A stretch of DNA of 64,000 bases from Eubacteriales bacterium (GTDB taxonomy: Bacteria; Bacillota_A; Clostridia; Saccharofermentanales; DTU023): positions 1 through 64,000 of the forward strand of contig JAUNLO010000004.1 in assembly GCA_030532185.1 (NCBI GenBank). The letters are read 5' to 3'. Shown in pieces: positions 57,178 to 64,000 of the stretch. Below the pieces are notes generated by a model. It did not search any database and was not told the DNA's origin. It saw nothing but the letters and a program-made list of their open reading frames with translations. The translations under genes were made by a program, and so were the position numbers. Numbering within the stretch: the stretch's first letter is position 1; each line of letters opens with the position of its first letter.

Positions 57178-59148
57178 CTCATCCAACTTTACATAAAGGT
57201 CGAGTAAGGCTTCCAAACGGATTTGCTCTTGGCCATATTTTTCATACAATTCTTGACTATCATCCTTGCCAAAGAGGGCTTCCAAGTCGGCCGTAGAGGC
57301 CTCCAAGGTGCTGATCTCTTCTTCCATGGCCTTGAGGGCGTTAGCCCCCTGGGCCCTAATTTGTCTTTCTGCCTGCTTGGACTTACCGGTCCAAGGCAGA
57401 TTCTTGAGCTCAGGCCATAGTTTTAGCTCTGCAGGGCTAAAGAAATTTTCTGCCCCCTTGTCTGTGGCTGGCGACTCTGTTTTATGTGTAGAAGCTGCCC
57501 CCTTCTTACCAGGCGGGGCCTGCTGGCTTTGCCAAGCTTGGACGGCTTGCCGGTAGGAGGGATAGCTGTAAAAAGTCTTAATCTCCCTGCCCAAGAAGCC
57601 CCAGACCTGCTGGGCCAGGGTTTGAATAAAGTAACGGTCATGGCTGACCGCGACAATGGTACCCTTGAAATCCTGTAAAGCAGACTCCAGAATTTCGGCC
57701 GACCTAATATCCAGGTGGTTAGTGGGCTCGTCTAGGAAGAGTAAATCGGGTTTTTGTTGCAGAATACAGGCCAGGGCCAAGCGAGATTTTTCTCCGCCAG
57801 AGAGGTCCTTGAGCCTTTTGTGCAAGTCGGTTTGGAAAAAACCATAGGAGGCTAGGGTTTCCTGGGCCTGGCCAGCTGTGAGGCGGTCATTGGCTGCCAT
57901 GAGGCAGGGCAGCAGTTCTTGCTCTTGGTCTTCGAAACGCTGCCACTGATCAAGGCTGGCAAAACGCAAGTTGGATAGGATGCGGATATCTCCCACCAGA
58001 TAAGGGTTTTGGCCCGCTAAGCACTTGAGAAGGTTAGTCTTACCACAACCATTGGGACCACAAATTAGAATGCGTTGATTGGCTTGAATATCAATGTCCA
58101 CCGGCTGGAAGAGATCTACACTGGCATCTGGGAAGCGCACACTGACCCCGCGTCCGGCAATCAGGAGCTGGCCGGCCCGCCCAGGATCTGCTTCTTGCAG
58201 GTAGGAGAGTTTAAAGCGGGGATTTACGACCTTGGTCTCCTCTTTAATACGTGTAAGAGCCTCTTGCAACTTGCTGAGCTTCTTTTGCCGTGAATGATAG
58301 GAGGAAATCTTGCGGTGGGAGTAGAGGGTCTGTATGACCTCGGCTTCGTGGTCGATAGCCTTTTGCAACTTACTACTTTCCCGGGCCAGGCGTAGACGGT
58401 CTTGACTTTGAATTTCCTTAAAACGGGAATAGTTGCCCCGGTAGACCGTCAGTTTGCCATTGTTGAGCTCCGCGGTTAGATTGGTGACGGTGTCGAGGAA
58501 GGCACGATCATGAGAGACTACAATCAGGGCAGCCTTGCTCTGAGCTAAATAGTTGGATAACCATTCGATAGCCTCGAGGTCGAGGTGGTTGGTTGGCTCG
58601 TCCAAGAGGAGGAGATCGGCATCTTCCACTAGGATACTGGCCAGAGCCAGCCTCATCCGCTCACCACCGGACAGCTGAGACCGCTTGCGCTTTACCTTCT
58701 CCAAGTTCAGGCCCAGTCCAGCGGCGGCTTGGGCCAGGCGGTAGGGATAGTCCCAGGTTCCCTTGGCAGCAAAGTTGGCGTTAATTTCTGCATAGCGAGC
58801 CAGGAGTTCTGGCCTTGTGGGATTCAGGGCCAAGGCTGCCTCAATCTGTTCCAATTCTTCCTGTAAAGCACGAAATTCAGGATGCTCTAGGGCATCCCGG
58901 TCCAGGTCATCTTGGGTGAATTCTTGTTCTAAATATTTACAAATAACCTGTTCTGCCAGCTGCAGACGACCTTGCTGAGCGTCCGGCTCTTCCTTACCCG
59001 CGATGAGGCGGAGGAGGGTGGTTTTACCTGAGCCATTATGACCGATTAGGCCCAAACGATCGCCCCGGTCCAGGCTTAGGTTAATATCCTTGAGGACCTC
59101 TTGGTTGGCGTAAGACTTGGCTAGGTGGCTGAGAGTTAATACAGACAT
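57151..59148 (-). CDS. ABC-F family ATPase
   Basis: The 665-residue soluble protein has two ATP cassettes (Walker A GHNGSGKTTLL and GPNGCGKTNLL; signatures LSGGERMRLAL and LSGGEKSRLAL; Walker B LLLLDEPTNHLD twice), an inter-domain helical linker, and a C-terminal coiled coil. It has no membrane span. ABC-F proteins act on the ribosome in translation or antibiotic protection; the long C terminus resembles the Uup/YdiF group. The end overlaps the flavoprotein by 27 nt, tail to tail. No resistance-type leader peptide is seen. Confidence 0.93.
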   Translation of the reverse strand: MSVLTLSHLAKSYANQEVLKDINLSLDRGDRLGLIGHNGSGKTTLLRLIAGKEEPDAQQGRLQLAEQVICKYLEQEFTQDDLDRDALEHPEFRALQEELEQIEAALALNPTRPELLARYAEINANFAAKGTWDYPYRLAQAAAGLGLNLEKVKRKRSQLSGGERMRLALASILVEDADLLLLDEPTNHLDLEAIEWLSNYLAQSKAALIVVSHDRAFLDTVTNLTAELNNGKLTVYRGNYSRFKEIQSQDRLRLARESSKLQKAIDHEAEVIQTLYSHRKISSYHSRQKKLSKLQEALTRIKEETKVVNPRFKLSYLQEADPGRAGQLLIAGRGVSVRFPDASVDLFQPVDIDIQANQRILICGPNGCGKTNLLKCLAGQNPYLVGDIRILSNLRFASLDQWQRFEDQEQELLPCLMAANDRLTAGQAQETLASYGFFQTDLHKRLKDLSGGEKSRLALACILQQKPDLLFLDEPTNHLDIRSAEILESALQDFKGTIVAVSHDRYFIQTLAQQVWGFLGREIKTFYSYPSYRQAVQAWQSQQAPPGKKGAASTHKTESPATDKGAENFFSPAELKLWPELKNLPWTGKSKQAERQIRAQGANALKAMEEEISTLEASTADLEALFGKDDSQELYEKYGQEQIRLEALLDLYVKLDELLASFRPN

Positions 59149-59254
59149 GGCTTTATCTTAAACTAAAATTCTCCTGCTATAAATCTGATTGGGCTAGGGA
59201 CGGGTAATTAGGCTAGGGTCAAGGCCAGGGTTTAGGTATTGGGGTTAAAAGAAG

Positions 59255-59286
59255 AAACCCCCGATAGCCTTTAGCCTGGGGGGTTT
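59255..59286 (-). terminator. terminator after tRNA-Gln
   Basis: Stem AAACCCCC/GGGGGGTTT, read on the minus strand with a T-rich tail (TTTCTTCTTTT), directly beyond the tRNA. Confidence 0.85.
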
Positions 59287-59290
59287 CGAG

Positions 59291-59364
59291 TGGCTGCCGA
59301 TCAAGGATTCGAACCTTGGCTGATTGAGTCAGAGTCAAGTGTGCTACCGTTACACTAATCGGCA
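59291..59364 (-). tRNA. tRNA-Gln (CTG)
   Basis: The minus strand folds to a cloverleaf with acceptor TGCCGAT/ATCGGCA, discriminator G and encoded CCA. The anticodon loop is CTCTGAC, anticodon CTG, which reads CAG. Confidence 0.92.
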
Positions 59365-59395
59365 ATGTGGTGGGGCCGGAGCCCGATGCTTGAAA

Positions 59396-59424
59396 AGATT
59401 AGCACAAGCCGGGGTTTTGTGCAA
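59396..59424 (-). promoter_or_regulatory. promoter of tRNA-Gln
   Basis: On the minus strand TTGCAC (59419-59424), a 17-nt spacer and TAATCT (59396-59401) with upstream TG. The rpsF promoter has the same TGCTAATCT box. Confidence 0.75.
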
Positions 59425-59563
59425 GCCTTTAGAAAATTATTACTTAATCCAGGCCGGCCCCCCTGGGGGTGAGGCTTGCCAAAGTCCAGACCAATGATTT
59501 AGACTGTAGGGCGAGATAAAAACGGGAGGAGAGCTGGCCCTCGGGGCCGGTAAGACCGTTCAC

Positions 59564-60265
59564 ATGAATAAATCTAGGCGTATTTTTTTCTACCTCCTGC
59601 TGGTTCTAGGTCTGAGTTTTACCCTCACGGCTTGTAAACCGCAGGTGGTGGTAGAGACTGTTCCCGCAGAAAACCAGGCTGCTAATACTTCGACTAGCCC
59701 GGATCCTCTAATGGCTAAGGCACCTCAAGAGGAGGAGTCCGTTTCTGACCAGGCTACCCAGTCTTCCAGCGCCACCACACAAGCTACAGAGCCCCAACGG
59801 ACCTTCGCTCCCCAAGAAACAGGGGCGGAGCCCAATCCGGATTCGCCGTTCGGCCAGCTGAGTGCGGAAGAACAAAATCAGCTGGTGGATTGGCTCTCTC
59901 AGCTGGCTGCCAGCTACCAAAATATCAGCCAATATTTTGGAGATTTCGCCCGTGACCTGGCTACTTTCTCTGCCGAAGCCGGTGCGACCCTAGCAGATCA
60001 AGAATTTTTCCAAGATCTGTCCAGCAAGTGCCGGGAAGAGTTAGCTAAAATTGAGGCTAAAGCTGCAGAGGGACTACCCCAGGCAGCGGAAGGTCTGAAG
60101 CAGAAGGCGGCTGATATAGCTGCTTGGTATGATAGCTTTTTAGCTGACCTGGCCCAGCTCAATCCCCAGGATGGTAGTTTTGTCGAGCAAATTAGCCAGC
60201 AGCTGGATCAGGCAATGCAAAAAATGCAGGAGTTTCTAGATAGCCTGGTAGCCTTTAGTTCTTAA
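59564..60265 (+). CDS. small lipoprotein of unknown function
   Basis: The 233-residue protein has a lipoprotein signal with lipobox LTAC (Cys24), then a Ser/Thr/Gln/Pro-rich linker to about 90 and a helical C-terminal half (100-233) with Ala/Glu/Gln-rich repeats. No family is recognised. It lies between tRNA-Gln and a bidirectional terminator, so it is a single gene. The start codon has no strong ribosome site. Confidence 0.75.
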   Translation: MNKSRRIFFYLLLVLGLSFTLTACKPQVVVETVPAENQAANTSTSPDPLMAKAPQEEESVSDQATQSSSATTQATEPQRTFAPQETGAEPNPDSPFGQLSAEEQNQLVDWLSQLAASYQNISQYFGDFARDLATFSAEAGATLADQEFFQDLSSKCREELAKIEAKAAEGLPQAAEGLKQKAADIAAWYDSFLADLAQLNPQDGSFVEQISQQLDQAMQKMQEFLDSLVAFSS

Positions 60266-60315
60266 ACTCCGCCTAATCAAGATATAAAAATTGTGGGACG
60301 CAGCTCCCACCGAAA

Positions 60316-60349
60316 TAAAAAAGGTCCCCCCTTAGGGAGGGCCTTTTTT
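60316..60349. terminator. bidirectional terminator
   Basis: Stem AAAAAGG...CCTTTTT with a GC-rich top (GTCCCCCC/GGGAGGGC) serves the lipoprotein gene and the convergent response regulator. A second small stem GTGGGA/TCCCAC lies at 60293-60310. Confidence 0.85.
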
Positions 60350-60369
60350 GCTGAGAGAGCTTGTAGATC

Positions 60370-60999
60370 CTAGAGAAGATCGCTGTTGTTTTGGTCTGGT
60401 ACGATATAGCCTTTGGATACAGCAAAAATTGCCAGCTGAGCTATGGAATCATAGCCTGTCTTGGCCAAAATTCTATTTATATTATTACGTACGGTGTTTT
60501 CTGCCAAGAAGAGGGTTTCAGAAATTTCCTTGCGGCTTTGTCCCTGACAGACCAGGCGTAAAATATCTTCTTCGCGCTCGGTTAAATCTAAGGCGGCTGC
60601 CGGTGTACTCTCTTCCTCCGGAAAGCTATGGTAATTTTGCATGGTTGACCGGATAGACTTAACTAGGTCATCCTTGCTGACATTTTTATAGACAAAGCTG
60701 TCCGCCCCGGCCTCTTTAGCGTCATGGACGAAGGACATGTCCGGCATTGCTGTCATGAGGATAACTTTTACTTCCGGCATTTGTTCCTTCAGCCTCACGG
60801 TCTCGGAGATACCCATGTGACCTTCTTCATTACAGATATCCATGAGTACCAGGTCAGGCTTAAAGAACTTAGCAAGAGTGAGAAGCTCAGCGGCATCGGT
60901 TGTCTTGGCTACGATATCCAAGTCGGGTATCAAACTGAGAGAATCATAGAGTGAGTCTAATAATATTTGCTGGTCTTCCACCAAAATCATGCGAATCAT
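60370..60999 (-). CDS. NarL/LuxR-type response regulator
   Basis: The 209-residue regulator has a receiver domain (1-120) with acidic pocket VEDQQ, phosphoacceptor Asp54 (LVLMDIC), Thr in LMTAM and Lys in VYKNVS. The C-terminal LuxR helix-turn-helix (about 138-205) has LTEREEDILRLVCQGQSRKEISETLFLAENTVRNNI. It is divergent from the large sensor gene, its likely partner. GAGGTGAG fixes the start. Confidence 0.93.
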   Translation of the reverse strand: MIRMILVEDQQILLDSLYDSLSLIPDLDIVAKTTDAAELLTLAKFFKPDLVLMDICNEEGHMGISETVRLKEQMPEVKVILMTAMPDMSFVHDAKEAGADSFVYKNVSKDDLVKSIRSTMQNYHSFPEEESTPAAALDLTEREEDILRLVCQGQSRKEISETLFLAENTVRNNINRILAKTGYDSIAQLAIFAVSKGYIVPDQNNSDLL

Positions 61000-61172
61000 T
61001 TTCTCACCTCTTTAGCAAAAAGAATTAAAGCGTGTCAAAATTCTGCTTAATATATACGTCATATTATATCATGGTCGGTCTAGCTTACATTTACCCGCCT
61101 GTTACAATAGGGGTATAATTTACCGGCAAGCAAGCCCGGATACTGGGCTTGCTTGAGTAAGGTAAGGAGGGG
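61000..61172. promoter_or_regulatory. divergent promoter region of the two-component pair
   Basis: On the plus strand a TATAAT lies at 61114-61119. The transcript would begin almost at a perfect 11-bp stem (61127-61137 with 61145-61155), then AAGGAGGGG. On the minus strand AT-rich -10-like boxes lie near 61055-61070. No clear repressor site is seen. Confidence 0.45.
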
Positions 61173-63974
61173 ATGGGCCCTGTGAAGACCTCTAGAGCAA
61201 ATAGAAAAGTTGCCCCCCGGAAACAGTTGGTGCAGAGTGGGGCTCGCTTTCTGTGCCTGCTGCTGGTCTGCCTCCTCCTTGGTCTTTTGCCAGGTGGCTA
61301 TGCCCAAGGCGCTACCGGCCTAGACCCCGCCCGGGTAATTCCTGCTAATAAGGAATTACCTATTTACTATCAAGATTATCCCGGCTCCATGTTGGGAGCT
61401 GCCTTAGATAATAGCTTTCCCTATTCAGACCGTATCCGGCTCTCCAGTGAATTATCCCTGCATGCAGGAGTACCGGACTTGGTCTTGCTCCTCGGAGAGC
61501 ATCAGGCCTATCCCAGCCTGCGCCATTCTAGCCAAAGGGAACAATCTGCCTTCAAGGTCCTCTACCGTGCCACCCTGGTTATTGCCTATGACTGGTACAG
61601 AGTCCGGCAAGAAATCAACTCTTGGGAAGACTTTGCGGCCTATGTAAACCGGGGTGGAGCGCAGGAAGTGGGCCTTTTTATTGAACCTGAATATCTCCTG
61701 AGTTCTTGGCAGATGGCGAGTAGGGACCCCCAAACTTTGGACAGATGGTATGGTAGCCTGGCCAGCTTACACCAGCAAGACCTGCTCAAAATATACCGGG
61801 GTAAGGAGACTAACACTGCCTGGCCCCTCAAGATAATCACGGGAGATCTCACGCCCGATCTCTTGCCCCCTATCCTTATTCTTTGGGATTACCAGGCGGC
61901 CCAAATCAATATTAAGTTAAATCAGGACCTCTATAACTTCCACGTCCCTCGTGAGGGTAGCCTTTTTGTCGACTATGGCCTCTACGGGCAGGGTATTGTG
62001 GCCCGGGATTTTTTGAATTTAAGGATTAGTCCTCTCACGGAAGACCTGCTGGGTCCTGGTCTCCTTGCTAAGGGTTATCGCTTGCCGGATGGGAGTTCAG
62101 CCAGCTTGCGTAAAAACCTGGACAGACCTGCCTGGTTGGATGCGGTGGACTGGTCACGCGACTATGGTTATCCCCCGGAGGCAGAATATGGTGACCAGCA
62201 GTTACGCATCAAGAATTATGAGCAATTTAATCATGGCCTTTTAACAAATCAGTCGGTTTTCCGTCGGGAAATCTTGGGCCACAGTCCCTATCTGCCGGCA
62301 AATCCGGAAGAAGAACATATTGCCGTCAGTTTCTTCCTGCCCCTCTTTTTACTCTGGATTGCTTCCATCTTTTTCCGCCTGGATGACCGCTCTATCCGCC
62401 GGTCAATGGGCTTACTCTTATTTTGGCTGGGTACAGCTCTGGTCATGCAGTTCGTCTTACTCATGTACACCAACTTTATGACCTGGGATATCCTCTACTA
62501 TATTCGTTTCCTGCCCTATTTTGGGGTCCTGGAATCTTGGTTCTTCACCGGGGTAAGTTTGGCCAGCTCCCAGGGTATCATCAATCGCAATTGGCGACGG
62601 GGATTTTTCCTCTTATCTCTAGTCTTTTATGCCAGTGGCGTAGCTTTCATTTTCAATGATCTCTTGGGCCTCTCCTTTAGTCTCAATGCCTACAAGGTGA
62701 TAGTTAAGCTGGGCCCCCTAGGCTATGTGGTCATAGGCCTGATGCTAGTCTTATGGTTGCTGGGTTTTGCCCTACTTTTGTCCTGCCAAGCTAAGATTTA
62801 TCGTTCTACCTTAATGCTACCCCTTCTGGCTTTTGTCTTACTCCTGGCGGCGAATTTCGCCTTCTTCCACTATGACGCAGGTCTCCGGTCTAACAACCTG
62901 GACCTCATTAATATTTTAGGTTTTGCCTTAATTTTAGAACTGTCTATTCAAACCCGGCTAATTCCTGCTAACTCCGGCTACATCAAGCTCTTCCGCTATA
63001 GTCCGGTCAACCTCCGCTTGTGGAATGAAGAATTGACTGATATTTACCCGCCCGAAAAAGATGATATTCCCCGTCATTCTCTGACCAAGCTGCGGGAAGA
63101 GATTAAAGGTAAATACCTGGCTGATCTGGTAGAGGACAAGAAAGCTCCCTTCTGGCAGTTCTGGTTATGGAGGAAGCCTCACCAACCTCAGTTGCAAGAG
63201 AATTTACGCGTGCCTAGTGTAGAGCGCAATGGCCTGATATATAACGTAAGCCAGATTAACGGAGGATATTTAATCTGGGAGGACGACATCAGTGATATAC
63301 AAAATCTGGGACAAGAATTATCTGGTCTGAACAACGTCCTGGAACAGAGGGCCAAGCTCATGGCCAAGGAGAGGAGTATTCGTTCTCAGTATATCTCCAT
63401 GAGGGTTCGGCAAAATTTCCTCAACAGTATAGAAGAATCTCTGGCTAGCCAACTGTCCGTGATCCGTCAGAGCTTGGCAGAGATTGAAAAATCTCAGGAT
63501 AGGGCTTTTGTACGTAAAGAACTGGGCCGCGTCAAGATTATGGTATCCCAGTGCAAGCGTAAGAGTAATCTTCTGGTGAGGGGGGAGGAGACTATAGCAG
63601 GCGAAGAGGTAGGTATGATTTTCCAAGAAGCCCTACAGGATGCCTCTACGGCAGGCGTTAAGGCCTTGGCTGTCTGCCGCTGCCAGGAGCCCGTGCCCAC
63701 TTCTATGCTCTTGCTGGCCTATGACTATCTCCAGGCCCTCTTGGAAAAATCTGTCGACCTCTCCGCACCATCGGCTTTTGTTAATGTCCAGTATAAAGAG
63801 GGGCACTTGGACCTACATATCCTCTACACTGCCCAGGATGCACTGGTCGAAGACTTTTTCGTCAACCTGCTTAACCTGGACCAATATCCCAGAGTCCAGG
63901 CCCAGCTACAGGTAAGTCAGGATGGCCCGGACCATAATATCCGACTAATGGTCGAGTCAGGAGAGGAGGTCTAA
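61173..63974 (+). CDS. large seven-TM sensor protein with degenerate histidine-kinase-like tail
   Basis: The 933-residue protein has a signal anchor (about 24-46), an outer domain to about 380, seven or so membrane spans (383-600), and a cytoplasmic tail with a coiled dimer helix (about 720-800) and a C-terminal region. I see no H-box histidine and no N or G boxes of an active kinase ATP domain. It resembles the degenerate kinase-like partners of NarL regulators found in Clostridia. ATG 61173 lies only a few bases after AAGGAGGGG; the GTG at 61182 has a better distance and may be the true start. It overlaps the next gene by one base. Confidence 0.7.
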   Translation: MGPVKTSRANRKVAPRKQLVQSGARFLCLLLVCLLLGLLPGGYAQGATGLDPARVIPANKELPIYYQDYPGSMLGAALDNSFPYSDRIRLSSELSLHAGVPDLVLLLGEHQAYPSLRHSSQREQSAFKVLYRATLVIAYDWYRVRQEINSWEDFAAYVNRGGAQEVGLFIEPEYLLSSWQMASRDPQTLDRWYGSLASLHQQDLLKIYRGKETNTAWPLKIITGDLTPDLLPPILILWDYQAAQINIKLNQDLYNFHVPREGSLFVDYGLYGQGIVARDFLNLRISPLTEDLLGPGLLAKGYRLPDGSSASLRKNLDRPAWLDAVDWSRDYGYPPEAEYGDQQLRIKNYEQFNHGLLTNQSVFRREILGHSPYLPANPEEEHIAVSFFLPLFLLWIASIFFRLDDRSIRRSMGLLLFWLGTALVMQFVLLMYTNFMTWDILYYIRFLPYFGVLESWFFTGVSLASSQGIINRNWRRGFFLLSLVFYASGVAFIFNDLLGLSFSLNAYKVIVKLGPLGYVVIGLMLVLWLLGFALLLSCQAKIYRSTLMLPLLAFVLLLAANFAFFHYDAGLRSNNLDLINILGFALILELSIQTRLIPANSGYIKLFRYSPVNLRLWNEELTDIYPPEKDDIPRHSLTKLREEIKGKYLADLVEDKKAPFWQFWLWRKPHQPQLQENLRVPSVERNGLIYNVSQINGGYLIWEDDISDIQNLGQELSGLNNVLEQRAKLMAKERSIRSQYISMRVRQNFLNSIEESLASQLSVIRQSLAEIEKSQDRAFVRKELGRVKIMVSQCKRKSNLLVRGEETIAGEEVGMIFQEALQDASTAGVKALAVCRCQEPVPTSMLLLAYDYLQALLEKSVDLSAPSAFVNVQYKEGHLDLHILYTAQDALVEDFFVNLLNLDQYPRVQAQLQVSQDGPDHNIRLMVESGEEV

Positions 63975-64000
63975 TGTATTACTTCTATGAGATGTCGGCT
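63974..64000 (+). CDS. start of a further gene, cut by the window edge
   Basis: An ATG overlaps the sensor stop and lies behind GAGAGGAGGT. Only nine codons are visible (MYYFYEMSA), so no product can be named. It would be co-transcribed with the sensor. Confidence 0.55.

Noticed and set aside
57151..59148. ABC-F gene as an antibiotic-resistance determinant
   Set aside because: No leader peptide or attenuator typical of inducible resistance and no mobile element nearby; sequence looks like a housekeeping ABC-F.

Overview
The window looks like a chromosomal segment of a low-to-mid GC, Gram-positive-type anaerobe of the class Clostridia. The clues are the N-terminally extended ribosomal protein L27 next to the Prp protease, an HrcA-type CIRCE site at groESL, DUF4364, DUF368 and FemAB-type cell-wall genes, a 2[4Fe-4S] ferredoxin, rubredoxin and a CoA-disulfide-reductase-type flavoprotein. 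Strong AAGGAGG ribosome sites are common, TTG starts are frequent, and no outer-membrane gene is visible. I would place it near the Oscillospirales / Saccharofermentanales, but not to genus.

Layout. 1-0.65 kb: non-coding DNA with degenerate 24-nt repeats. 0.65-9.3 kb: tRNA-Gly/tRNA-Cys, a formate/nitrite-family channel, a cyclophilin lipoprotein, a second tRNA-Gly, a four-domain sulfur-handling flavoprotein, a GNAT acetyltransferase, peptidase T and a COG2509 flavoprotein. 9.5-14.2 kb: a co-directional run of DUF1538 membrane protein, two P-II-like proteins, a FemAB aminoacyltransferase and a DUF368 undecaprenyl-phosphate flippase candidate. 14.4-16.4 kb: ferredoxin, a VanY-like carboxypeptidase and an SDR enzyme. 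16.5-27 kb: information-processing genes rpmE-prmC-prfA-tsaC(sua5), then rpsF-ssb-rpsR-rplI-dnaB-tilS-hpt-ftsH.

27-43.9 kb is the most unusual part: two complete oligopeptide ABC importers (A-B-C-D-F) head to tail. They have near-identical signal peptides and ribosome sites and the same promoter/operator plan, with two TTGTGCA sites 33-34 bp apart. Both binding proteins lack a lipobox cysteine, although two other exported proteins in the window have one. Both OppC permeases are about 600 residues because a large extracytoplasmic domain sits between TM1 and the conserved GTDxxGRD region. In system 1 this is a complete seven-blade RCC1-like propeller; in system 2 it is about four tandem ~62-residue repeats. 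OppF of system 1 also has a ~170-residue helical insert between Walker A and the Q-loop. Each system is followed by a small single-span membrane protein sharing an S-x-R-E-[VF]-W-x-L motif. I infer that the permease ectodomains may act as docking sites for unanchored binding proteins; this is untested.

43.9-64 kb: a murC-like ligase, rplU-prp-rpmA-obgE, rubredoxin, DUF4364, an MscS channel, CvpA, groES-groEL, an acyl-ACP thioesterase, a membrane-anchored propeller-like protein, a CYTH-YhiN fusion, an ABC-F ATPase, tRNA-Gln, a small lipoprotein, and a divergent pair of a NarL/LuxR response regulator and a large seven-TM sensor with a degenerate kinase-like tail. A further gene begins at the right edge.
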